Below are positions 22,133-35,320 of a stretch of DNA of 64,000 nt, in pieces; the first letter of the stretch is position 1; each line of letters begins with the position of its first letter. The notes beneath the pieces are model-generated. The model was not told where the DNA came from. It ran no database searches and worked only from the letters and a program-made list of their open reading frames with translations. The DNA is from Leptobrachium leishanense (Eukaryota > Chordata > Amphibia > Anura > Megophryidae): NCBI GenBank assembly GCA_009667805.1, contig CM019069.1, positions 58,397,422 to 58,461,421 on the forward strand, given 5' to 3'. A program made the translations under genes and the position numbers.

Positions 22133-22631
22133 TTACTAAGTGACCTTAGAAGCCATTAAAGATCATTTAATTAAAACGATAAAGATCATGGGTAGCTCAG
22201 TGGGACTCGATCCCATCCCCTGGCAGTGGTCACAAAAGGTCTTCTGAATAGGGTTTTCACAAGTGAGTGTCCAGCCCCAACCACGTCATGGACAGGAAGT
22301 AGTCATGGCAGTCTGATCTGGAGCAGGGTCATTGGATTCCAGTGCTGGATTAAGGAGTGTGTAAAACTTTCTCTAGGGTTAAAATGAGAGAAAGGTGCAT
22401 GAGGAGGTCAAGAGGGGTTAATATTTAACTCCATTACTCTGCCTCCTGAATTCTAACCCTAGTGTATCCCTTTAAGCAAACGCTAAACAGTCATGTATAT
22501 GAAGCCGTACAACGAACACATATTTGTAACAACTGCCTCCTATCAATGAAAGAACTTTATTTATGTACAAAAAGAACAAAGAAAAAAAATCCAAACAAGA
22601 AGCAAAGCAGTTATACCCGTTTCACTTTACG
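22133..22631. other. Unrecognised DNA between the LTR and Tc1
   Basis: No gene or element border is recognisable here. The sequence leads straight to the TA target site of the Tc1 element. Confidence 0.5.
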
Positions 22632-22848
22632 TACAGTTGTGTTCAAAATTATTCAACCCCCACTGAAATTGAGTGTTTTGGCCAGTTTGACATTGATTTT
22701 GATCATTCAGTCATCTTGCTTACAATTAAATCAAAGAGGCACGTGTAGGTCAGACAAATATAACATAACATTTATAATGAAATAACCACAAATGTCGTTT
22801 CTGTGCTCACATTATCAGTTTTATTCAACCCCCAAGTGACATTCAATC

Positions 22849-25097
<2,249 letters not shown>

Positions 25098-25464
25098 ACC
25101 AGTAAATGTCTAGAAGGAGCTGAGTATCACAGTCATTTTAAAGCTGCCTAATTGGTGCTTATTATGCTTTATTGCTGCTCCGTGACATCCACAGGTGTTT
25201 TCAATACCTGATTGAAAACACTTGAATGAAGCTCTGTTCTTCAGAAGTGGTAGTCTTTAAGGGGTTGAATAATTGTGTCAATGAAGAATTCACAAAAGAA
25301 ACATTTACTACTGTATTACAAAACCAATTGATGTCATTTTAGTTGCATATGGTGCTTTAAAAAGTCCTTGTAGGATTTCATTCTGAATACAATTACAAAT
25401 GTACACTAAATTCCCTAAAACCCTTTACAGCATTGGGGGTTGAATAATTTTGAATACAACTGTA

Positions 25465-25879
25465 ACCCCAATTTAAGCATAATTCGGGATGGTCTTTTAG
25501 GCTTTCATATTTAATTTTCTAACTTTGAAGCCATTATCAGTTGCACAGAATTCTCCCATGACACATACCACATTTTATTTTCCTGTAAAGCATTTTACAT
25601 AAACGCTGCTATATTACAGTCTGCATACAGATGCCAGAAATGCAGTAAAATCCAAATCTAAGGTATAACCTAGGCTTTTTCACTGTAAGAAATTGACAAC
25701 TGCACAAATCTACTCATTAACCTGGTTACTTATTTAGAAGACACAAAGGTCAATCCAAGTCAGTAGCATCATGTGACTGTATCAGTGTACAGTGTGGCTT
25801 CATTAACCTTACTAGAACATGGGAAGGTTTACCCAGAATGTATCAAACTTACTTTTAACAGATTTTTGGAAAATATTGT
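25465..25879. other. Unrecognised DNA
   Basis: AT-rich sequence after the Tc1 element, with no recognisable feature. Confidence 0.5.
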
Positions 25880-26010
25880 ATCTACAGCACACATCTCAAA
25901 ATCCGGCTCCCCAGTTTATGGCCTACAATTCCCAGAATACTTTGAATTCAACAGATGGCCAGAGAATTATGGGAACTGTAGTTCAGAAACATCTGGCAGG
26001 GCTGGAGTTT
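25880..26010. mobile_element. Degraded palindromic MITE
   Basis: The inverted motifs CTACAATTCCCAGAATAC and ATTATGGGAACTGTAG flank a short spacer, and the right edge AACATCTGGCAGGGCTGG matches the style of common vertebrate hairpin MITEs. The left arm is decayed and the borders are approximate. Confidence 0.5.
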
Positions 26011-26369
26011 AAAATCCTGGATCTTCAGACTTTTAGAATAGTCAAAAATTTTAAAAAATGCCCTATCCCCTTGCAATTTTTCTATTCCATCACGCTTTGA
26101 GTTGATTTCAATTCCCAAGTCATCTTTGTCTATTGGCTTGTATTCAAGATTTGCTTGCACTGTTTTGTTAACTTTTGTTTTCCCAATAAAAGTTTTTCTT
26201 TCCTTCCAGATTTCAAAATTTTATTTTTCAATTAGATCAGCATTACAACAAGCCAGAGAGAATAAACGGACAAGCGGCCACGCAGGACCGACAAAGTCTC
26301 GGATACATAGAATACAGAAATATAAAATGGACATAATACAGAAATATCTGCAGTCAACAGAATGGGGTA

Positions 26370-27219
26370 AAGAGATAAACAACACCATACGGCGCATGAA
26401 TTGGTATAGCAGTAGTGAATAGTTGATTAATAGACAACTGGTTAATATTGAATAAAATGTAAAATTATGAATGAATAAAAGTGTCCTTTAAAAATGCTAA
26501 ATAGAAAAAGAGTAAAAATGTGCAAAAAATACGAATATAAAGATGAGTCAATTAGTGCAAATGAGTGTTCAAAAGTGCAGCAATTCAATACTCAAAAGAG
26601 TGTTGTTGATTGAAGACAAGTGTGTCAATCTTCTCTGTGGTATGTATACCAGATCTTCTCTTTAAAGGTGTCCCTCAAAAGGAATAAAACATAAAGGCAA
26701 TAATAGTGCAGATGGTCGTACTAAAAATGGAGTAATTCAATAGAATCGATGTATGTACCACTCACATTTACTGGAGCCTAAGGGAAATCCAGGCTCAAGG
26801 AAGATAGCTTGCGGCCAAATATAGGGTGGCACGTCCCTCCTTTCGTCTATGGTGGTTACTAGATAAAGCAGAGAGAATCGGGAGACGGCACTCCCATGGC
26901 GTAACTCTGTGCGTATATTTGGAAAATTGAAATAAAATTGGTCACACTCACCGAGTATAGAGCCTCTCAATACCAGGCTCAAGGGATACCGCCTTGGGCT
27001 CTCTTGAGGTGGAGGCCCAAACCCCTTTGGTGTAGCAGCAGTTGATCCAGATGTCCAAAAAAGTAGGGAGATGGAGAAAAAGTGGCGAATGCAAGATATA
27101 AAATAATAAATTTATTGGAAATAATAAAATCCTGGACAAGTTATACCGAGACGCGTTTCGGCTGAAAAGCCTTCCTCAGTCGGTGTATTTAGTGTCCATA
27201 AAGTGCAATAAAAAAGTAG
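26370..27219 (-). repeat. Left inverted arm of element A
   Basis: This is the reverse complement of 28348-29196, with about one indel (near 26666) and very few substitutions. The small open frames on the two arms encode identical peptides, which reflects the inversion and not a gene. The near-identity implies a recent insertion or gene conversion. Confidence 0.95.
27146..27184 (-). ncRNA. Hammerhead ribozyme-like motif, left arm of A
   Basis: This is the mirror copy of the motif at 28384-28421: core CTGAGGA, a 3-bp helix II, then GAAA and a minimal helix III ACGCGT. It is oriented opposite to the right-arm copy. Confidence 0.55.
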
Positions 27220-27220
27220 T

Positions 27221-27890
27221 ATCCAATAATATATCCCTGCTTTTTGGTTCATTTATATTCTTTGTTTTTTCGTTTCTTTTATACGAAAGAAGAACGCTAT
27301 ATACATCTTTTCGTTTCTTATATACGAAAGAAAAACGTTATCAACTACTAAGTCCCAAAACCGAATAAGCTTTAGGTTAACAGCTAAGTTCCATATATGA
27401 ACGAAAACGAAACTAAAAAGTTTTCGCAAGGTCTCTCTGGGTAAAACCCAGACTATGGATACGAACGAAAATGAAACCAAGAGAATTTTCGCAAAGCACT
27501 TCTGGGTAAAAAGGGCCTTTTCCGGTTCATGTACGGCGAAAACTAAAGAATACATGTATCCAACAATATATCCCTGCTTTTTGGTTCATATACATTTTTT
27601 CGTTTTTTCGTTTCTTTTATACGAAAGAAAAACGCTACATACACCTTTTCGTTTCTTATATACGAAAGAGAAACGCCATTAACCACCAAGTCTCAAAACC
27701 GAATAAGCTTTAGTTAAACAGCTAAATTTCATATACGAACGAAAACGGAACTAAAAAGTTTTCGCAAGGTCTCTCTGGGTAAAACCCCAGACTATGGATA
27801 CGAACGAAAATGAAACTAAGAGAATTTTCGCAAAGCACTTCTGGGTAAAAAGTGCCTTTTCCGGTTCATGTACGGTGAAAATTAAAGAAA
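27221..27890. repeat. Two tandem units of about 337 bp in element A
   Basis: Unit 1 (27221-27557) and unit 2 (27558-27890) both begin ATCCAAYAATATATCCCTGC and contain TATACGAAAG, TTTTCGCAAGGTCTCTCTGG and TTCTGGGTAAAAAG blocks in the same order. There is no coding potential. The region is rich in CGAAA/TTTCG. Confidence 0.88.
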
Positions 27891-28347
27891 GAAATTTCTA
27901 TTGCTTTATTTTTTTCGTATCGTATATAAATTATTTGACCTGCATTTTACCTCATTTCAACATGTAAGAACTATGTGTGCATTCCGATTACGATATAACT
28001 TTTACGAATATGCGTACAATTCTATTGGTCGATCCTTTTGTTTACTTCCGATGCGAAAAGTTGTTCGTTTTTCGAATCCCTGTACTTCATATAAGTTATA
28101 ATTTGGTTTTAAGCTTCGTTTTAAATCTTCCCCATAAAATAATTGTTCTAAAGATTCGTAATTGCCGCGATCGCCCATGCATTGCATTTATTTTCGTTTT
28201 TATTCCGAAACGACCGCAAAGCATCTCTGGGTAAATCCGAACGAACGGAAATCGACCAACAGGAAATAGGGAGTTAACAATCCCAATGTGGCAGGAAATG
28301 CTATTAGTATGTTATACTATATAAGAGGACACTTTCACTTTTCACTT

Positions 28348-29196
28348 CTACTTTTTTATTGCACTTTATGGACACTAAATACACCGACTGAGGAAGGCTT
28401 TTCAGCCGAAACGCGTCTCGGTATAACTTGTCCAGGATTTTATTATTTCCAATAAATTTATTATTTTATATCTTGCATTCGCCACTTTTTCTCCATCTCC
28501 CTACTTTTTTGGACATCTGGATCAACTGCTGCTACACCAAAGGGGTTTGGGCCTCCACCTCAAGAGAGCCCAAGGCGGTATCCCTTGAGCCTGGTATTGA
28601 GAGGCTCTATACTCGGTGAGTGTGACCAATTTTATTTCAATTTTCCAAATATACGCACAGAGTTACGCCATGGGAGTGCCGTCTCCCGATTCTCTCTGCT
28701 TTATCTAGTAACCACCATAGACGAAAGGAGGGACGTGCCACCCTATATTTGGCCGCAAGCTATCTTCCTTGAGCCTGGATTTCCCTTAGGCTCCAGTAAA
28801 TGTGAGTGGTACATACATCGATTCTATTGAATTACTCCATTTTTAGTACGACCATCTGCACTATTATTGCCTTTATGTTTTATTCCTTTTGAGGGACACC
28901 TTAAAGAGAAGATCTGGTATACATACCACAGAGAAGATTGACACACTTGTCTTCAATCAACAACACTCTTTTGAGTATTGAATTGCTGCACTTTTGAACA
29001 CTCATTTGCACTAATTGACTCATCTTTATATTCGTATTTTTTGCACATTTTTACTCTTTTTCTATTTGGCATTTTTAAAGGACACTTTTATTCATTCATA
29101 ATTTTACATTTTATTCAATATTAACCAGTTGTCTATTAATCAACTATTCACTACTGCTATACCAATTCATGCGCCGTATGGTGTTGTTTATCTCTT
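28348..29196 (+). repeat. Right arm of element A (presumed functional orientation)
   Basis: The arm holds the hammerhead-like motif, then CCAATAAATTTATTATTT, then two small hairpins GAGCCT...AGGCTC (28587-28607 and 28771-28793), each followed by GTGAGTG. Elements B and C have the same order of parts in the matching positions. Confidence 0.85.
28384..28421 (+). ncRNA. Hammerhead ribozyme-like motif, right arm of A
   Basis: Helix I pairs CCGA (28384-28387) with TCGG (28418-28421). The core CTGAGGA (28388-28394) fits CUGANGA. After one extra A, helix II pairs GGC with GCC around TTTTCA. GAAA (28408-28411) follows, then ACGCGT as a two-pair helix III with a GC loop, then the GUC cleavage triplet ending at 28417. 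The extra A before helix II departs from the textbook core, so activity is uncertain. Confidence 0.6.
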
Positions 29197-29456
29197 TGTC
29201 TTAGTCTTGACACATATTTTGGTTGTTTTTTATGTGTTTTTACCATACTTTAGGCTGCACTTAACTATTTATTAGTGATCCACATAGCACTTTAATCAAT
29301 TCCTAAACCAACAAGCGCCCACACTGTATAGTGTATATTCGTATACACATTTTCTAATCAACAGAATGGGGTAGACTATGCCAATCACGGCTCAGAGTCC
29401 TGATTGTGAGCCCATGATTGGGCAAAATTTGCCCAGAGCTAAGCCCCGCAGCACAC

Positions 29457-29466
29457 TATATAAGGC
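29457..29466 (+). promoter_or_regulatory. Possible TATA box of the hAT gene
   Basis: CTATATAAGG lies about 370 bases upstream of the likely start codon at 29829 and upstream of the repeated leader. Its position fits a transposase promoter, but nothing else supports transcription. Confidence 0.35.
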
Positions 29467-29504
29467 TTCAAACAGCCCCAGCACGTGTATTTTGAGAGGA
29501 GATT

Positions 29505-29775
29505 GTTCTGTTGGGGGGGGGGTCTCACTTCTACAAAGATATCTGGGAATTGTTGTAATCTGTGTGTTCTCACTGCCAGCAGCTATGGGGGAGGGGTCTC
29601 CCTTCTAGAGGATATCTGGGAATTGTAATCAGTGTCTTGTCACTGCCACCCATCAGGGGGGTCTCACTGATTTATAAGAGGTTTCTGGGAATTTTAATCT
29701 GTGTCTTGTCACTGGCTGCCAGCTATCAGGGTGTCTCACGGAGTTATACCAGAGTTCTGGAACTCTTTAATCTAG
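29505..29775 (+). repeat. Imperfect tandem repeats of about 75 bp in the hAT leader
   Basis: Four diverged units each contain a G run, GGTCTC, a TTCTAC/TATAAG-like stretch, ATCTGGGAATT and TGTCTTGTCACTG. They precede the transposase start and probably belong to its 5' leader. Confidence 0.75.
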
Positions 29776-32091
29776 ATAACACAATTGAATCAGAGTTCTG
29801 CATATCTTTACTCAATATATCACTCACCATGTCAGAAAGACCAAAAAGGACAGGCAGACGCTCCCAGACACAGATAAGAGGGCAAGCAGCCTCTGTGTTG
29901 GGAGGCTGTGGCTCTGGTCGTCGTGGACGTGGTGCATCCTCTGCCGGGGCACGCTTGTCCTTTCTAACTGGTGCTGGCCATCTTAAGCAGCAGCAACATA
30001 CAGAGAATTTGCAGGATTGGCTAACCAGGCCATCCTCATCCTCTGCCAGCCAGGCTTGTAGTGGTTTACAGTCCACCTCGGCTGCCAAAACATCTAATTC
30101 CGCCTCCATTTCCACAGCTACTCCTGCCGTAGCCTATCACACACGGAGGAGTCAGCTGAATTATTTGACTACAATGATAGTGACATGCTGCTTGAGGTTG
30201 TGCAGCAACTACAGTCCTCGGATTCAAACTCTGAGGTTGAGGAAGGGAGTATAATCAACCTGAAGGAAGGGGGTGCCAGCGACACACAAATAACTGGCAC
30301 TCATGTTGCCCCAGCAGCATACTGCCAAGTTGGCTCCAGAGACGAGGAGATAGGGGGTGATGACGATGATGAGGTCACTGACTCCACCTGGGTGCTTGAT
30401 CGAACAGAGGAGTCTAGGGAGGAGGAGGAGGCACAACAAAAACGAGGAAGAACGTCCTCTATGACCAACCATAGCCAGTCCAAGGCATCAGAATTCACAG
30501 CTGCTCAGGTGCAGAGTGCTGTTGTCTCAAAGCACATGTACAGGAAGTCTGCTGTCTGGGAGTTCTTTAAGAAATGTGCAGCAGACCGCACCGTTGCCAT
30601 TTGAAATCTATGTCAGATGAGGATCAAGCGTGGGAAAGACACCGGACGCTTGGGTACCACGTGCTTGAGGCGACATATGACCACCTGCCACGCATCCCGT
30701 TGGCACAACACTTTGCAAAGGTCCTCCTCATCTGCCTCTACCCCACTATATGTCCTGCAATGTCATTGCCTACAACCTCCACTGACAGGGAAGATGCTAC
30801 AGTAATGGGTGTACCAGGTCCTCAGAATGTGACAGCATCCCATCAGCTGAAGATTTACGCAGTCAGATTACATTGCCCCAGCTGCTGCAGCGTAAGAAAA
30901 AAATATAGTCCCAACCATTCCCAAGCACAGCGTCTAAATGCCAGCTTAGCAAAATTACTCGCATTACAGCTGCTGCCTTTCCATCTGGTGGACTCGGCTT
31001 CCTTCCGTGAATTTGCTGAATGTGCTGTACCACAGTGACAGGTTCCAAAACGTCATTTATATTCACGGAAGGCCATTCCAGCACTATACCAGCATGTGGA
31101 ACACAATGTTATGGAGTCATTGGGAAAGGCAGTCAGCAGCAAGGTGCACATGACTTTAGACACGTGGCCCAGCAAGCATGGACAGGACCGTTACATTTCC
31201 TTCACGGCACACTGGGTAACTCTGATTGCAGCTGGGAGGGATCCAAGACGGGGCTCTGTGCTGGAGCTTGTTCATCCACCACGCCTCCAGAAAGCTGCTT
31301 GTTTGAGGTCTGTCTGCTCCACCACCTCTTCCTCCTTCTCTGTCTCTGGCAAAGTGGCAGTTAAACCGACGCATGGAAGGGGCTATGCAATGGCTCAAGC
31401 AAAAAGATGCCATACTGTGCTTGAGCTGGTTTGTTTAGGGGACAGGAGCCACACCAGGACAGAAATTCTGTCAGCTCGGCAGGTGCAGAGATGGTTAACA
31501 CCACGCCAGCTTCAGCTGGGAATGGTCATCTGTGATAATGGCGGCAACCTTCTCTCCGCCCTACGCCAGAGTAAGTTGATACATGTACCATGCCTAGCAC
31601 ACGTCCTAAATCTGGTGGTACAGCGTTTCCTAAAGAGGTACCCAGGGCTGGCATAGCTTCTCAGCCAGGCCAGAAAAGTCTGCAGCCACTTCAGATGGTC
31701 ATTCCCAGCAAGTGTTCGCCTGGTAGAAATTCAAAGAAAATTCCACCTTCCCACAAACAGTCTGATCGGTGACATTCCCACCAGGTGGAACGCGACATTA
31801 GCAATGCTGCAGCATCTGCACAAACAGCAGAGGGCCATCAATGAGTACCTGGGTGAGAATGGCACAAGGACAGGTTCAGGTCAACTTGGTTCCCCCCCCG
31901 CAGTGGCTGATGATCAAGGATGCATGCACTGTACTGTCACCATTTGAGGAGGCAACGAGGATGGTGAGCAGGGACAGTGCATGCATCAGTGACAATTCCT
32001 TTAGTGTTCCTGCTGGAGCGCACTCTGCGGGGAATTATAGATGTGGCATTATTTCAGACTGGGTTTTTTTCCTTCTTTTGGATCAACAGCA

Positions 32092-32167
32092 GTAGGTTAT
32101 GTGGGAGAGGCTGAACCCGATGGATGCATGTCTTTTTTCAGCCTATATAACTATGTAACTATGTAAT
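32092..32167 (+). mobile_element. LINE 3' tail (TATGTAAC repeats)
   Basis: GGCTGAACCCGATGGATGCA and TTTTTTCAGCC lead to TATATAACTATGTAACTATG, the 3' end of a CR1-like family. It is inserted in the hAT transposase. The same tail appears reversed at 38968-39052 and in part at 58678-58708. Confidence 0.7.
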
Positions 32168-32679
32168 ATTAGAGGCAGAGCAGCGAGAGGAAGAGGAGGC
32201 CTTTCCTAGCTCTCAAGGCCTCAGTCTATATGCAGACAGCATTCCTGCGGGTCCTCAGATCAGACAGGAGGAGGATGAGGAGGAATATTTAAGTAGTGGG
32301 GGCATTGAAGGTGGGGATTCCTCAAGGGAGGGTTTTGTGTGCCCAGAAACCCAAGGACTAGTACGTGGCTGGGAGGAGGAAGTGCACGATGGGGGGTCAT
32401 CCTCATTGACCAGGAAGATTCGGAAGCTAATGCCACCTCCAACCTACGCTGCATGGGCTCCCTTATCCTGAAAAGCCTGGTAAAGGATCTCAGGATTTGT
32501 GCTATCAAGGAGAGGGATCATTACTGGTTGGCAAGCCTTCTTGATCCACGATACAAGGGTAAAGTTGCAGAGCTCATCCTGCCCACACAGAGGGAGCACA
32601 GGATGAAAAAACTTGAGGACGCTCTAAAGTGACACTTGTGTAACACCTTTCCAGGCACTGGTAGGTTACCAAAAGATGA

Positions 32680-34070
32680 TAGAAATTGACCTGAATCGGC
32701 GCAAATGTGCTTTCTGGGGTCCTGGGATCTCATATATACATAGAAGAGAATAAACAATAATAGTGTAACATCGTCGATGATAGATAATAGTCTCCCACTT
32801 ACAAATCTAGAGCCTTAACACTGGCTCTAAGTGGGTCCAGGCGTGTGGGTGATTTTTCTTCTAATTTCTCAGGTGGCCCCCACCTTATTTGGACTGGTGA
32901 TACCAGATTCATGCAGTGGAAGACAAAAAAAGAGAAGAACACTCCTTGCGCAGATCTATGAGAACTATAGCAAGGTAGATTTGAGATCTTCTACTCACAT
33001 TTCCTCTCCAGGTTAAGCGCCCATGGGTTTTAGGAGAACCCAAAGAAAACCACTTCTTATCCAGAGAAATGGCACAGCTGACACAGGAACAGAAATTCAA
33101 ATTAAAATTTAATTTTAAAAACAATAACTTCCAAAACGCGTTTCGCCGCTTAAAATCACGGCTTCATCAGTTGGTATGAGTACATTTATGCCTTAGGTCC
33201 TTATATAGTGACCCCTAATGTCCTTAAGGGTCTCCAGGTGTCCTGTTCTGTGCCTTGATGGTCCCGATATTCCCCCAAGCATCTAGCGATGGGCGCCGCC
33301 ATTTTGCGCATGCGCAATGGCACTTCCGCGTTCCACTGCGTTCCAACCAGAGTTCTCCACTTCCGGTTTCAATTTCAATCACTTTATGTGCGCTTTCCGG
33401 GGGTCTCTTTCGTTTATAACACAGCTCAAATCAAAAGAAAAATATATTTAGGGGTAAAAACACTTAAAATATCTTCCCTAAGAAGGAAAATCTATCTCCC
33501 TTCTTTTATTTCTATCACTATGCATCCCGCAAGACTCCTCTCTTCACCTTATGAAAAAAGGTCAAAAAAATCCCCAAAAAAAGGCTAATGGTTGATAATA
33601 TCGACTATACATAAAAACCTTATGTGTCTACTACATTATTATTCGGCTATTATATTGAGTGGTCCTATTTAAAGTGCTGTCTTATTTAATAATTTCCCTT
33701 GCTCCTTTATCCAATGTGCTTATGTATTTCCTTCAACATGTAAACTCTTTGTGAAGGTGCTTACTAAAATTTTTTTCCCCTTTCCCCTTCTTTTTTTTTT
33801 AAAAAACAAAAACAAAATATTTCCTAAAGGGTAATTATATTTTTCTAGTGCATCAGGTCTAAATGACTAATGTTTAAAGTGCTATGTGCCTTTCTTCTTT
33901 ATATCTTTATTGTTAACATTTAAAGTGCATGGTGTTTTTTATAGGGGTCCCCAAAATATGTGCAAACTTTATACATATCAAATATATGTATTAAAATAGT
34001 AGTAATAATAACATAGTAGCGCCGTGGTGGTGGATACATATAGTGTGGCGCTGCACCATCTCTTATCTGT
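32680..34070 (-). mobile_element. Hammerhead-bearing retroelement B inserted in the hAT gene
   Basis: It is flanked by the 12-bp target duplication ACCAAAAGATGA (32668-32679 and 34071-34082). On the minus strand it runs from a GCGCCACACTATATGTATCC start, through ACATAGCACTTTAAA and GCACATATTTTGG blocks, to the hammerhead-like motif (33131-33174) and then two hairpin plus GTRAGT modules. The start motifs match the 160-bp tail of element A, which follows A's right arm. That suggests the two copies are circular permutations of one repeat unit. No protein gene is visible. Confidence 0.75.
33131..33174 (-). ncRNA. Hammerhead ribozyme-like motif of element B
   Basis: Read on the minus strand, helix I pairs CCAA with TTGG. 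The core is CTGATGA, the canonical sequence. After one extra A, helix II pairs GCCG with CGGC around a 10-base loop. GAAA, then ACGCGT and the GUU cleavage triplet follow. Compared with elements A and C, both helices change by compensating substitutions. Confidence 0.62.
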
Positions 34071-34534
34071 ACCAAAAGATGACACAGGTGCTTCGGAGGC
34101 TGCGGATGATCAGAGGAAGAGCGGTGAAGGCCAGGCCGCTTGACGGATGCCTTTTTAAATTTTTTTAGTCCACGACGCTCAGGGACGTCAAATGTAGGCA
34201 CTCATTGCCAGCGTCTTCACCATATGGTGCAGGACTACCTAGAGGCAAGGGCAGACCTGGATACCTTTACAGCAGATGATCCACTAGCTTACTGGGTGTT
34301 GAGATTGGATCACTGGCCAGAACTTAGCCAATATGTTATGCAGCTACTAGGTTGCCCTTCATCCAGTGAGCTTTCTGAAAGGATGTTCAGTGCCGCTGGA
34401 GATTTTGTCACAGACAAAAGAGTGCGTCTGTCCCCCGACTCTGTAGACCGGCTGACATTTATAAAAATGAATCAGTCCTGGATCAGCAGCTATCAATCCC
34501 CTGATGCTGACGTAACGGAATAGATCGGGGATCT

Positions 34535-34790
34535 CTTCTGCATTACCAAAACCTCCACCCTCTTTCACAATACCTCAGAGGGGTTACTTTGTGAAGGCAC
34601 TATCTGGCACCAAAGGCCTACTATTTGGGTGCATTGCCACTGACGCCTATACCAGATTCCTATCATTTTAATATTGGACCACAGGGTCCAACCCTGCACT
34701 CTTCCACAATACCACAGAGGGGTTACGGTGTGACGGCACTGTTGCCGACACTAAAGGCCCAATTTTAAAGCACCTATTGATACTTTCATC
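34535..34790 (+). repeat. Duplicated segment in the hAT 3' region
   Basis: A block with TTYCACAATACC, CAGAGGGGTTAC, GTGAAGGCACT and AAAGGCC occurs at about 34560-34620 and again at about 34705-34770. It is non-coding and is probably part of the hAT 3' UTR. Confidence 0.7.
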
Positions 34791-35320
34791 CAAAGCCTGC
34801 ATAATTTTCACCATAATTTAGCGAAAATATCACTAAACTTGTTCTGCGTGTCGTAAAATGTCTCCTCTTTTCATACAGGCTGCCGCCCCAAGCAGTTTAT
34901 GAATAGATTAAAAGGAAAACCAATTTACTGTCATTTGAAATGTCATTTTTTTCTTTTTAAATGTTTCTATACATCCTACAAATCCGCCACTTCACAGGTA
35001 GGTTATGGAGACCTCCTAGGCACAATAATTGAAGGAATTTTTCGTTTTTATTCTTAACCTTTATTTCATGGAAGACTGTTCCTTTAAAAACATCCTTTTT
35101 TTTTTTTTACGTTTTGTCCTTGTTGCTGGTCACTACCCGGACCCCCATACACCTTTTATGGCAAATATCTTGCATATATGCCCTCTTGGAGGGCACTCTA
35201 AAAATCGAACTTGCGAGTCCCATTGACTTGCATTGAGTTCGGATCGTGTTCGAACTCGAACTTTTGAAATTGTTCGAGTTCGAATGCGAACCGAACACGG
35301 GGGTGTTCGGCTCATCACTA

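Larger units (their letters stand above)
26370..29357 (+). mobile_element. Hammerhead-bearing retroelement A with 850-bp inverted arms
   Basis: It is flanked by a 16-bp target duplication, TCAACAGAATGGGGTA (26354-26369 and 29358-29373). The left arm (26370-27219) and right arm (28348-29196) are reverse complements with only a few differences. After the right arm comes a 160-bp tail (29197-29357) that has no counterpart on the left. The middle holds two tandem units of about 337 bp. No reverse transcriptase or GIY-YIG endonuclease gene is present, so the copy is non-autonomous. Long target duplications imply target-primed reverse transcription. Inverted terminal copies plus hammerhead motifs fit Penelope-like elements or related retrozymes. 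That class assignment is inference. Confidence 0.75.
29829..34523 (+). pseudogene. hAT transposase (BED zinc finger to hATC domain), broken
   Basis: A likely start at 29829 opens a Ser/Arg-rich tail (MSERPKRTGRRSQTQIRG), with a frameshift near 30150. An acidic segment precedes the BED finger: YRKSAVWEFFKKCAADRTVA, then a stop/shift and NLCQMRIKRGKDTGRL with RRHMTTCH at 30600-30700. The catalytic core is recognisable at 31096-31656 (MTLDTWPSKHGQDRYISFTA, VICDNGGNLLSALRQSK, VPCLAHVLNLVVQRFL). DPRYKGKVAELILPTQREHR lies near 32550. Element B (32680-34070) and a LINE tail (32092-32167) interrupt it. The C-terminal dimerisation domain survives at 34220-34500 (DPLAYWVLRLDHWPELSQ, then LSERMFSAAGDFVTDKRVRL). 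Many frameshifts make it inactive. Confidence 0.9.
29374..35320 (+). mobile_element. hAT transposon with decayed transposase gene
   Basis: A BED-finger hAT transposase remnant (29829-34523) is followed by a 3' region whose last 80 bases are rich in TTCGAACTCGAAC and end in GTGTTCGGCTCATCACTA at 35320. That is, a terminus TAGTGATGAGCCGAACAC when read from outside. The matching left terminus was not found. It may have been lost, or may lie beyond element A, which is inserted immediately upstream. The interior is broken by element B and by a short LINE tail. Confidence 0.75.

Noticed and set aside
26737..28830. Identical peptides encoded on opposite strands (26737-26982 and 28585-28830)
   Set aside because: Explained by the inverted arms of element A; no domain was recognised and the frames are short.
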